Shown in pieces: positions 1 through 9,442 of a stretch of 64,000 bases of DNA. Under the pieces are notes generated by a model. It saw nothing but the letters and a program-made list of their open reading frames with translations, had not been told where the DNA came from and did not search any database. The translations under genes and the position numbers were made by a program. Source of the DNA: Stereocaulon alpinum (Eukaryota > Ascomycota > Lecanoromycetes > Lecanorales > Stereocaulaceae); assembly GCA_018257865.1 (NCBI GenBank), contig JAEUBA010000004.1, positions 310,001 to 374,000 on the forward strand. The letters run 5' to 3'. The stretch's first letter is position 1. The number at the start of each line of letters is the position of its first letter.

Positions 1-1147
1 TCTTCCTTTTGCTAGTGAAACGCTACATATTGATGTAATCGGGCAATTGCAAGATAGGTCACATGGTACGCTCGCGCAGGTGTTGGTGGCGCCAAAGGCA
101 GTCTGTCCCGAAGATTTGTCATGCTAGTCATCGTATGTAGTCGCATTGAGAACTTTGCAACAAACCGCCCATTGTGCGTTGATGGCCAAGAGGTGTGCTG
201 AGACAAGGCAAATGTCAATATAGTTGACCCGAACTCATACCCAGTATCTTGGTCAGGCTGCAATTACCCATGTCAGTATCATTATATTTTCTTCCGCCTA
301 TACTCTTTCTCGTTCATGGTCATCTGCTTATAACCACGGTAAACGTGAACGATAGCATCAGTATAAGATCGATCTCTGTAGTCGGCTTTCTCTTCCTCAA
401 AGGTCTCACAGCCCTGACGTTGTCTCACAGTTAGCAGCTACCTGAATCCCCAAACAGCCAGCCACACTTCTTAGTTATTCATTGCTTCAACAAAACCCGA
501 GATGTCGGTGCCCATGAATGCACCAAGGCGCTCTCGTGAAGTCATTGCAGGATGCGGCTGCAGCTTCATAGCCTGCAGAGCAGATTTCGATAGGCTCCCA
601 GTTAACGCACGAGACGCCAGGATGAGAGAACTCTGCCAACGAGCATTTGGGGGGAATAATACCTATGTCCTGAGTACAGCAGAACGTCGAGAGATCCGCA
701 TCTGGCTGGGTCTCTCTTCTCCCAGATACGGACAATATCGATATATGCATATATGATAGCCCGACGATCTCATACAGTCGTTTAGTGAGGCCAACGCAAA
801 GGGCATTTAGTGGCCAGGATCAGTGTTCAGTGATCTGTATTTACGTGTCTGGATTTGGGATTAGTGTGATTGTTCAGTGTTCATGGTCAATGAAGTACAC
901 TTTTCTCAAGATAGCAACCAATATGAAGAACGTAATGCACTCGCCTTGGGGTTATCGCACGCTGAACATGTAGGTCTAAGCTTCAAGAAGTGAAATCGGC
1001 TGACGCCTAAGAGGCCCCTTAAGACTGCCTTAGCGCCAACGACTTAGGCGATTAGGTCAGTTACAGTACCGGAACTTCCCAACGGGGCGACTTTGGGGGA
1101 CATCCTAGGGGTTCCTAGGCGTCGGCCCCTGGGTATGGCTGGTGAGT

Positions 1148-1172
1148 CCTTAGTAAGCGGAGCTTGCTAAGG
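1148..1172. repeat. Short inverted repeat (hairpin)
   Basis: CCTTAGTAAGC is followed after a three-base loop (GGA) by GCTTGCTAAGG, its reverse complement with one mismatch. A second, looser inverted pair (CGCCTAAG ... CTTAGGCG) lies about 100-150 bp upstream. Such clustered palindromes fit the end of an old transposon but do not identify one. Confidence 0.5.
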
Positions 1173-1574
1173 CGGGGTCCGGATAGGCCGTTTGGACCCT
1201 GGCTTTAACGACCTAGCCACCTGAGTATCGTCCTCTGACCTAGTCTTGCGTTTCTCAAATGTAGCCGCAGTCTGTTGGTTCGTTGTCTTGACGGTCCCTT
1301 CACCCGAGGGCGAGTGCGCGGGTACTATATCCTCGTTGCACAGAAGCGTTGGGGCCTGCTTGGCATTTGGGTGTCCTTGTGCCGGCATAAGAATACGAGA
1401 CAATTCCCTAGAGGATGTCATATGGTTGGTCTTCAAGAGGAAGGCAATTTGACGCGACTGAGCAGAAGGGAGAATAGATAGCCTATGAGAGCCGTTGGAG
1501 GTTCGAGATAGAGGAATACTATCAGAGGGTAGTTCTATTAATCGTGTTAATGCGATACCGAAATCCTCCTTCAA
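1167..1574 (-). other. Open frame of unknown nature, possible transposon debris
   Basis: This 135-residue frame is rich in Ser, Thr, Arg and Lys and has no signal peptide, membrane segment or known motif. Its 3' end runs into the hairpin-rich stretch around 1150. The surrounding few kilobases contain no intact gene. I read it as probable debris of a mobile element rather than a functional gene, mainly from its context. A chance open frame is equally possible. Confidence 0.15.
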
Positions 1575-2721
1575 AATTAGATCACTCAGGCTCTAAGGTA
1601 GGGGAAAGCTTACTCTAGACAGCAGCGAAGTTAACCTTGTCGGTCCCGAAAAACCTCGCAAGATCCATTACTGCGCTTAGAACACCAATCTTGCTGACAT
1701 TGCTCTGGGAAATTCTCTATATGCGAGCCTGATCGATGACAATTCCTAACACAGCGTTCCTCAATATAGAAGCCATAACCGCAACCGAAATTAAATGCAC
1801 ACGAGATAGCTGCACCCAGCTTGCGTCGGGCGCCTGATCTGCCAAATCCTTACACTGCCCCTGCATAATCCTTTTCTCGTATTGTGCGTTTAAGACTGCC
1901 AATCATTCCCCCACCACCACGTCCACCGAAAACAAAGATGGTCAGGACGAATGGAGTTTCGCGATACCGGGTGACAACTCCGTATATTTAGTCTACACCG
2001 ACTCTGCTGGTCTAAATTGATGACGCCGGTTTTATGTACTCGTTTGATAAGACCTATTAACCGCTCATTGGTCTTGCGCTACGAGGCGCTTTTCTCAACG
2101 ATAAGTCGGATGATGCAGGTGCTGGGATAAGCATTGGGGCTAAAACTGAATGAAACAACGCCTTCCGTACTATACACCATGGTGGAACGAAGCCAATGAC
2201 GAAGTCTGACAGTACGATCCTGATACGGGAAAGCCGATACTGCTGTATTCAATTGGCCCGCATAAAATTTGGATGATTGGTTTCCTTATGCATCATTGAT
2301 ACCATCAGGCTAGGGGCTACCCATGGGCTATAGTTACCCCGGCTAATGATCCCTTCTTTGTGTAGTGACTCATGAGCTACGGGCCTGGAACGGTTGCCTC
2401 GTTGCCCATTCGCCCTGTTCCTGATAAGACACTGGAAGGGTGAAAACGTCTTGGACCTCTACAACATCTTTGGTCTCTACTTACGATAAATTGCCCCTCC
2501 GTCCACAGCTTCACTACAAACTATCCTATATTCCCATACAAATCCTACTCGAAAAGCACACTGGACCACTGGACTTGGATCAATCCTGCACCAACCGCTC
2601 AACATCGGGCTAGCATCCATCTATCGGCGTATCCATGGACACGATACGAGATCATGACACCAAAGACCATAACCTGCACGGTTGTAACATATGTCCCCTT
2701 AAATTCTAGTCGGAGGAGAAA

Positions 2722-3109
2722 TTGAATGGTCATGTAACTAAAAGCCACAATCATCGTTGTGACCAGTGCGAAAAGATTTATAACTCGAGGTCACTCTGGA
2801 AGGACCATCGAGAAATCGACCACGGACTCACAAGATATAAATTCCCATATAACAAGAAATGCCCAACGACTTTTGACAGGCCCTATGATATCGAACGGCA
2901 TGAACGCGTCCATACCGGCAAAAGGCCATAGACAGTTCCAAAAAGTGAGGAGGGTGTTGGGGAGCACTCCCCTAGCAGGTACTAACCTCTACGGTACTGG
3001 CTTTCCCGGTACTGGCTTCTACAATACTAGCTTTCACAGCTTTCATAGTACTAGCTCTATTCGCAGCTCATCTCGAGCTTCGAAAGCCATTAAGAAAAGG
3101 AGAAAGTAG
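2722..3109 (+). pseudogene. C2H2 zinc-finger gene remnant
   Basis: The frame starting at 2722 encodes one complete C2H2 finger: C-x2-C-x12-H-x4-H around CDQCEKIYNSRSLWKDH. A second finger follows, with KKCPTTFDRPYDIERHERVH and the start of a TGKRP linker. In the second finger the residue expected to be the first zinc-binding Cys reads Phe (YKFPYNKKC), and the frame stops right after the linker at 2931. In another frame the DNA continues open to 3109, ending in a basic tail (KAIKKRRK) after a 15-bp minisatellite. The family is DNA-binding transcription factors. Loss of a ligand, the early stop and the frame change argue that this copy is dead. No intron that would repair it was found. Confidence 0.5.
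2978..3061 (+). repeat. 15-bp minisatellite in the zinc-finger remnant
   Basis: Five diverged 15-bp units of the form GGTACTGGCTTCTAC occupy 2978-2992, 2993-3007, 3008-3022, 3023-3037 and 3047-3061. A 9-bp partial unit lies between the last two. In one frame they encode Gly-Thr-Gly-Phe-like repeats grading into Ser-rich sequence. Confidence 0.7.
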
Positions 3110-3816
3110 GACAGGGTACGCGTTCTGGCCATTAGCTCGTCACAAGAGGAGGAGGTGAGCATAAATATCATCAGTCTCGTGCTAACTTCTCCGTCGTTTG
3201 AGGCCATCGGTGAATCGGATAACGCTTTATGGCCTGCTCGCGGAAGATTTTCGCTCATCCGGGCTATGTTTTGCATCTTCCGCTATGCATATACTCCAAG
3301 AAGCCATTGAGACGTACATTCTCGTGTTCGTAGATCTGTCTGAGAATGCTCCCAGTGAGAAGCCCAATGACGAGCCGGCGTTGGCAAAGATCGTGGCCCC
3401 AATAGCACCCTTTGTTCGGGCGGGAGGCTGGATACCAACGACAATGGTTTAAGACTAGAACGACCTCTTAATCTGGCTGAAGATCTGAGATACACTGCCC
3501 GGACTGGACGCAAAACATTCGGACCTGAGTCAGATTAATCTCGCCAATACATTAGTAATAGCGTCTGCAGAAGTCGATGCTCTCCCTCCAACCGATGAGA
3601 ATTGAGCAAAGACGGACTCGCTGTTTTTCAAACCTTGACAATTTTATGTCTCGTTACACGTAATAAGAGTGGTCGTTATCCCCCAGCAGCTACCGAATCG
3701 GACATTGACAGCATCGCTCGCGTCCGAGTTGCACTGGTGTCTTTTGAAGATGTTTCATTCCACTTTTTCTATCTATTGTACATTTTCTTCGCCACTTGTG
3801 TCACCGCTATCACACC
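3110..3816. other. Intergenic region downstream of the Fic gene
   Basis: No gene is supported. Short overlapping open frames occur on both strands (for example 3283-3513 minus), none with a motif. The last 100 bp presumably hold the 3' end of the Fic transcript. Confidence 0.4.
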
Positions 3817-5124
3817 CTAGAGATCCAGTGCAGCTCGCACCTTGTCACTGATATTCTTGAGCCTCAAAGTCGCCCGATTCAGCACCATAGCCGCGAATTC
3901 GCCCTCACCTTCCATATCCCGCGAATATCTCCTCTTGATATCCAGATAATCCTTCCGCTCTTCGTCATACTCCCCAATGGGCACGACAATGCCTGCATAT
4001 TTGAGTAGGATTGCGTTTAGCAGGAGGCGACAGAGTCGTCCATTACCATCAAAAAAAGGATGGATACAGACGAATCTCGCGGAGTACTTGGCTGCAAGGG
4101 TATATGGATCAAGCGCCCCGTCCTTCTCTGCTTGTTCCATGTCCTTGTTGAATTCCTTGATGAGGCCTTTCATGGCGTCAGTTACTCGCTTCACTGGTGT
4201 AAAATTAGTGCCTCCTGCGTGAACCTCTACTCCCATTGTGTTTGATTCGGGATCACGCACATCGCCACGGTATTTTCCAGCGTAGTCCTGCCAGGCCGTA
4301 CCATATTTTGCATGGTTCACTCCTTGGATCAAAATCTTGTGCGTCTCTATCAACAACTTCTCGGTGATTGGCTCACCATCCGTGACCACCTTTTGAGTGA
4401 TAAATTGGAGCGCTTCGGCATGTTGTATGACCTCGTTTCGGCTTCGGATCATATCGGCTTCGAACTCCTTCGGATCTCGCTTCGAATTGATCCATTCTCG
4501 CAGCCTCTTCTCGTACTCTTCGCTCCTTGGTCTCTCTTCAATATGTTCGCCTCTGAAGATTGCCTCGCAAATCTTCTGAGTCTCATCCAACCCCTTTCCG
4601 GCTCTCTCAATGTGATTGCTTCCAAAAATCATAAGTATCATGTCCTCTTTGATGGACTGTGCAATCCCATTTGCTGCAGTCTCCGGGGCTCTCTTCCTCA
4701 TCCCTTGGATGTCATCTATATGCTTCATCGCTTGCTCGAACTGCTTGACAGGCGTGCTTTCCTTGCTGTAAAGCATCACCTTGTCATTCATCCTGATGGT
4801 AAACTTTATGTTAAGCTTCCCAGCTTCCTCCACACTCCAGTTGGCCCAACTCTTCGAGAAAGACTTGGAGAGCGTGGATTTCCAGTTGGCCATGTTGTTG
4901 AGAGGTCGACTAGGTGATCTGTTTCTTGAGGCTGGTAAAGCTGATGCCATTCCAGTAAAGCTGAATGTTGCTCTTGCTGGTGGTGCCGCTGAGGATGAGC
5001 CTCCGAAATTGCTGAATGCACTGTTCTGCCCGAATTGGCCGAAATCTGCGATAGGTGCCCTTTTGTGCCCTCTTAGGCTCCTTACTAGCGACTTGGGAGG
5101 AGAGTTTGGTACTTTGTTCTCCAT
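3817..5124 (-). CDS. Fic-domain protein (probable protein AMPylase), 435 aa, intronless
   Basis: The frame encodes the complete Fic signature HPFFDGNGR at residues 355-363, with catalytic His355. Fic enzymes usually transfer AMP from ATP to a hydroxyl side chain of a target protein, and some also remove it. Residues 1-100 are Ser/Pro-rich and look disordered. A helical region follows, and then the Fic core runs from about 155 to the C-terminus. An inhibitory-helix candidate precedes the core at residues 169-174 (SNHIER). It resembles the class II motif (S/T)xxxE(G/N) but has Arg at the last position. No signal peptide or membrane anchor is visible, so a cytosolic or nuclear location is inferred, unlike ER-resident animal FICD. 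The ATG at 5124 begins the only long frame. A 93-bp tandem repeat begins about 220 bp upstream. The substrate is unknown. Confidence 0.9.
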   Translation of the reverse strand: MENKVPNSPPKSLVRSLRGHKRAPIADFGQFGQNSAFSNFGGSSSAAPPARATFSFTGMASALPASRNRSPSRPLNNMANWKSTLSKSFSKSWANWSVEEAGKLNIKFTIRMNDKVMLYSKESTPVKQFEQAMKHIDDIQGMRKRAPETAANGIAQSIKEDMILMIFGSNHIERAGKGLDETQKICEAIFRGEHIEERPRSEEYEKRLREWINSKRDPKEFEADMIRSRNEVIQHAEALQFITQKVVTDGEPITEKLLIETHKILIQGVNHAKYGTAWQDYAGKYRGDVRDPESNTMGVEVHAGGTNFTPVKRVTDAMKGLIKEFNKDMEQAEKDGALDPYTLAAKYSARFVCIHPFFDGNGRLCRLLLNAILLKYAGIVVPIGEYDEERKDYLDIKRRYSRDMEGEGEFAAMVLNRATLRLKNISDKVRAALDL

Positions 5125-6448
5125 GTCGAAATACTTTGGTGAGAAGACCTAGATGTTTGAGATGGAGATGAATATGAAGGGAGAATTCACGTGTGACTTG
5201 TGAGAAGGTTTGAGCACGTTTTGGTCAAGTATGTAGAAATGGGTTTTTAGTGACTGTTCCCCCGACGTGGCTTGCTAATTTCTATTGAATGGTTTCTAAA
5301 AATGAGAATTTTAGCATGTGATTCCTTTCAGTCCGGTGCCACACTCTCTGAACCTTTGGGACTTGGACGTTGCCAAAACTAGGATCGTATCAAAACCTTC
5401 CTGCATATTTCGACTTCATCTTCCTCCCCTCAAGATAATTATAACTCTGTGGGACTTCAACATTGCCAAAATTAGGCTTTTGTTATAATCTCTCAACATT
5501 ATTCAGCTACGGTTTCTCTAGCTCGGTCTAATTATAACCCTGTAGGACTTTAACGTCGCCAAAATCAGGCTTGTGTCATAATCTTTCTGCGTTCTTCGAC
5601 TTCGCTTCTCTGCCTCAGTTTAATTATAACTTTATGATATTCAGACTTTAACAAAATCAAGCCTGTATCACAATTTTTCCGCGATCTTCGACTTTGTGTT
5701 TCTCCACCAGAACTTAATAATAGCCTTGAAGAAGCGGTCAAGATTTGCCGCCTGTTATGACTCGTGAGAACATTCCAACGAGTCTACTCCTCCCCCTGAC
5801 AACCCGAATACTACGACTGGGCCTTCACCTGGGTATGATACTGAAGAATAGGTATTAACGCATCGCAACCTGAATCCGCTCCATGGATTCGTTGTAGACA
5901 ACTTCGAGCTAGACGTTGCATTTAATGACATAGCTCTCTCATCCTGCCAGTGACCTTTTTAAGGATAAGGACTTTTCAAGTATCCTGGAGTACCACAAGA
6001 ACGGGAGGGTGCAGCAGTAGAAGGCGATGCCACGGTGATGATCCATGACTCGAATATCAGCAAGATAGATGGTGTTGGAAATTGCTTAGTCAGCACTGTC
6101 TTCTTTGAAACTTCTGCATGTAAATAGCTTCTTCTTCTTTAATCAACTCAATGAACAACACCTTCTGCCCCATAATTCATCAGATGGCGAAGAGGAAAAT
6201 GGCCAATTTGAAAACATGGATATGGACATGAAAGAGGAGGGCTAAGCTACGAAAATCGAAAGCCACATGCCAGTGATGAACGAAAGACTGGAGGAAGTTG
6301 ACGTTTTGGGAGAAAAGGACTTCAGTGTATATTAGAGAAACCTAAAGACATACTATAAACAGAAGAATGAAAGAAACCCATTGCGCGCGAAAAGAACATA
6401 TCACTAATAAGCGAACACGAAAAAATATAGTGCTATTAAAACAAGAAG
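5125..6448. other. Intergenic region upstream of the Fic gene
   Basis: Apart from the 93-bp tandem repeat at 5345-5720 I see nothing identifiable. The DNA between 5720 and 6448 has only short frames interrupted by stops and no motif. Confidence 0.4.
5345..5720. repeat. Tandem repeat, about four copies of a 93-bp unit
   Basis: The words GGGACTT...CGTTGCCAAAA, then CTTCGACTTC, then TTTCTC/CCTC, then TAATTATAAC recur in the same order. The anchor (G/A)GGACTT falls at 5358, 5451 and 5544, a period of 93 bp. A fourth, more diverged copy begins near 5642. Copies differ by substitutions and small indels, so the array is old. It lies in the 5' flank of the Fic gene. Confidence 0.8.
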
Positions 6449-6643
6449 CTAACCGGAACATGTTCTGTCCCTTGTGCACGTCTCGAACATAGGTTTGATG
6501 AAACTGTCGAACGTGCCATTTATGTCTGAGCCAACGCCCCTGGGTTTCAGCGCTGTGTTTTCGGGGCCATGCACTAGCGGAAGGGCAGTTGTGAGGGTGG
6601 CTAGGGCTGCCGCTAGCAGCAGAAGGTATTGGGAGAGGCACAT
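6449..6643 (-). CDS. Possible small secreted protein, 64 aa
   Basis: The frame opens with a good signal-peptide pattern: MCLSQYLLLLAAALATLTTA followed by LPLV, with cleavage expected near residue 20. A short polar mature part follows, with one N-glycosylation sequon (NGT) and two cysteines near the end (CTRDRTC). The stop falls just after the second Cys. It is not recognisable by family. It could be a tiny secreted protein of the effector-candidate kind common in fungi, or only the first exon of a longer gene. The size is at the limit of what can be trusted from a single frame. Confidence 0.35.
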   Translation of the reverse strand: MCLSQYLLLLAAALATLTTALPLVHGPENTALKPRGVGSDINGTFDSFIKPMFETCTRDRTCSG

Positions 6644-7795
6644 AATTAGGGGAAGGCGCTATTTTAGGATGGTGTGATGTTGTGGGGAATTTTTGGTGTA
6701 CCAAATTAAAGGAGAAAAGCTTGAAAGGGTATATATGCATGAGGTGCATTAATGCTATAGTGTATCAATGACTTCATCCTCGAAGCATGTTCTTCCTTTC
6801 ACTGATAATGGATGAATTGGCCACGTAGTCTTGGCGCGCTTTATACTCGAAGCAACGTTGTTCTTTACTAACAATGAAGTTGTTAGCCTCGCAATCCTAG
6901 ATTTGCCTAGAATTTGCCGTAGGGAGAAGTGACTATGTCAGTATTTGAATAGGTTAGGTTGAATGTTATGAACAGAGCTTGCGCTTGGTCGCCTGTTGAC
7001 CGTCAGTAATATCACCCTGCACAGAGTAATTTCAACGTACTTTCAATTCCCTCAGTCTGCCCCTCCGGTAGACGGTCTTAGTCCTTATCAGATAATTGGT
7101 CAGTCATTGATGAGTGTGTCTGGTGCAGAGAATCTGTGGAGTATCAGTCTTGCAGGTCATGGGAAATATAGGATTTTTTGTAAGCGATGTCTCCGGTCGA
7201 CCTGCAAGTCTCCGCCCCGCCTAGCGGTGGGGAAGGCCCGCCGCCTATGATGTATACCTATAGGCATGCATACGCATTGCTACGGAGATTCTTTACGTCA
7301 GTGGCGCCTCAGTACTGCGTAGCAAGCGCTGTCGATTAGCACATTCTCATAGACGCGCACTGCGATCTCTTCTCGGTGGGCGTCCACCGGATTCCTGTGG
7401 CGGGGCATTGATTCAAGGATCAGGGAGTCGACAGTAGACTATCAGATACGATATCAGCTGTAGGTTGAAGAGGATTGGATCAGTGCTGGTGGTTGGACAA
7501 TTTGGTAATTATCTAGAATTTGAAATTTGAAAAGATGCGGGATGCGGGGTTTCGAGGGAATTGTTCAAATGCGCTGCCGTACTGGGCCCTACGTTCAAGG
7601 GTTGGCCACCTAGGGGTGGAACCCTCTATGAACCCTGCCAAGACAGAGATCTCAAATCTTTATCGTTCAAATGGGCACACCTCGACCTTCTCAGCCTACC
7701 TTCTTACTATCCACGTACACACTCGCCTTCCACCTCCCCTCGCCTTCTCTCGCTCCTGTTCATCCTAACGTCCTCCTCCACACCCTACCGTAACA
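6644..7795. other. Intergenic region upstream of GPI8
   Basis: No gene is supported. The last 100 bp before the GPI8 start are pyrimidine-rich (CTCGCCTTCCACCTCCCCTC), as is typical of filamentous-fungal core promoters and 5' leaders. Confidence 0.4.
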
Positions 7796-9079
7796 ATGAA
7801 GCTCACCCACCTCCTCCCCCTAACCCTCCTCCCCCTTCTGACCCCAGCCCACCACACTTCAAACTGGGCCGTCCTAGTCTCCACCTCACGCTTCTGGTTC
7901 AACTACCGGCACCTCGCCAACGTCCTCTCCCTCTACCGCACCGTCAAACGCCTCGGCATCCCCGATTCGCAAATAATCCTAATGCTGCCAGACGACATGG
8001 CCTGCAATCCACGGAACGCGTTTCCAGGAACAGTCTACAACAACGCAGATCGCGCTCTTGATCTCTATGGTGATAACATAGAAGTGGATTATAGGGGGTA
8101 TGAAGTTACAGTGGAGAATTTTATACGGTTGTTGACGGATAGATTGGGGGAGGATGTACCGAGGGGGAAGAGGTTGGGGAGTGATGCTGGGAGTAATGTC
8201 TTGGTTTATATGACGGGACATGGAGGGAATGAGTTTTTGAAGTTTCAGGATAGTGAGGAGATTGGGAGTTGGGATTTGGCGGATGCTTTTGAGCAGATGT
8301 GGGAGAAGAAGCGGTTTGTCTTCCCATCCGTCTCCCTTCCCCCCCCTTCTTCTTCCAATGTGCCAAGTAAAAAGACACAGGGGAGCTGATTGAAGCGGTC
8401 AAACAGGTATAACGAGATGCTCTTCATGATAGACACCTGCCAAGCCAACACCCTGTACAAGCACTTCTACTCCCCCAACATAATAGCAACTGGCTCCTCC
8501 GAAATCGATCAATCATCCTACTCCCACCACGCCGACAACGACGTCGGCGTAGCCGTCATAGATCGCTGGACCTACTACAATCTCGACTTCTTAGAAACAC
8601 AAGTCACAACTCCAACATCGAAATTGACATTGGGCAATCTATTCGATAGCTATGATGAGACGAAGATCCACAGCAAACCAGGCGTACGATGGGACTTATT
8701 TCCTGGCGGCGAGGAAAGAGGGAGAGAGAGGCTGGTAATGGATTTCTTCGGCAACGTGCAGGGAGTGGAAGTTGAAGGTGGTGCTACAGGGAATCAGACG
8801 GAATGGAAAGAAGACCTAAAACGATTAGAAGAGATCGTCAACCGCGCGAGAGCCCGAAGCAACAGCACTAGCGAGGCGAAACCAGGGAAGAAGAGCGTAG
8901 CACCTGCTGAAACGGTGCTGGTACAAGGTACAAATGGAAAGGGTATCAAGGGTAGGGCCGAAGGCGCCGCAAAAGTGGAGGCGGGCGAGGCCTGGGGCCA
9001 GCGGATACTTGGTGCGGGGGCCCTGCTTGGATGCGCGTTGCTTTGGGGTGGCGCCTCGTGGCTTGAAGCTTCGAGGTGA
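7796..9079 (+). CDS. GPI8: GPI-anchor transamidase catalytic subunit GPI8 (PIG-K)
   Basis: The product is the caspase-like (C13 family) cysteine protease of the ER transamidase complex. It cleaves the C-terminal signal of precursor proteins and attaches the preformed GPI anchor. There are two exons, 7796-8313 and 8407-9079, joined across a 93-nt GT-AG intron with a pyrimidine-rich stretch, giving 396 aa. Residues 1-18 form a signal peptide. The catalytic pair is visible as His142 in YMTGHGG and Cys184 in MIDTCQA. The family block NWAVLVSTSRFWFNYRH follows the signal. The C-terminus ends in a short hydrophobic segment (ILGAGALLGCALLWGGA) that fits the single membrane anchor. The intron lies between the two catalytic residues. 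The length matches the family. The next gene converges on it from the other strand. Confidence 0.95.
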
Positions 9080-9442
9080 GTTGGCACGGGTGAAATCGGG
9101 TTGGTGGTTTGGTTACTCTATATGATTCCCCCTCCGCAATGTACTGTAGATATCAATGTAATTGGCAATGTTGCGCTGCTGGGAATATGAGGAGAGCAGA
9201 ATCGGGTATCTTATATGCTATCGAGATGCAAGCCTATGCTGATGATGATACGCATTTTAACAGGATAGCATATAGTGTACACAATGCGTGATATGAAGTA
9301 GAGAAACAATCATGGAGAAGAAATGTTCCATTCCCTAACACCCCGCTTTCATCACGTCGTTCGTCTCTTCATCTAACGCCAATTGCAGCATAACAGCCTA
9401 CATGAATGCGCATGCTCATCTGATATTGAGATGCCGTCGAAT
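9080..9442. other. Spacer between two convergent genes
   Basis: This is the 363-bp tail-to-tail spacer between GPI8 and the histidine-phosphatase gene. It probably contains both 3' ends. Nothing else was seen. Confidence 0.5.

Larger units (their letters stand above)
1..2700. other. Intergenic region with degraded sequence
   Basis: No gene can be supported here. The longest open stretches are short: an 84-codon frame at 502-756 on the plus strand and a 135-codon frame at 1167-1574 on the minus strand. Neither has a recognisable domain. The 950-1200 part is rich in repeated CCTTAG/CTAAGG words and carries a hairpin. This suggests the eroded end of a mobile element, but no transposase or reverse transcriptase motif is visible. 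Confidence 0.4.

Noticed and set aside
7561..8061. Pro- and Arg-rich 166-codon frame overlapping GPI8
   Set aside because: It runs out of frame through the GPI8 first exon. The GPI8 frame carries the conserved motifs.
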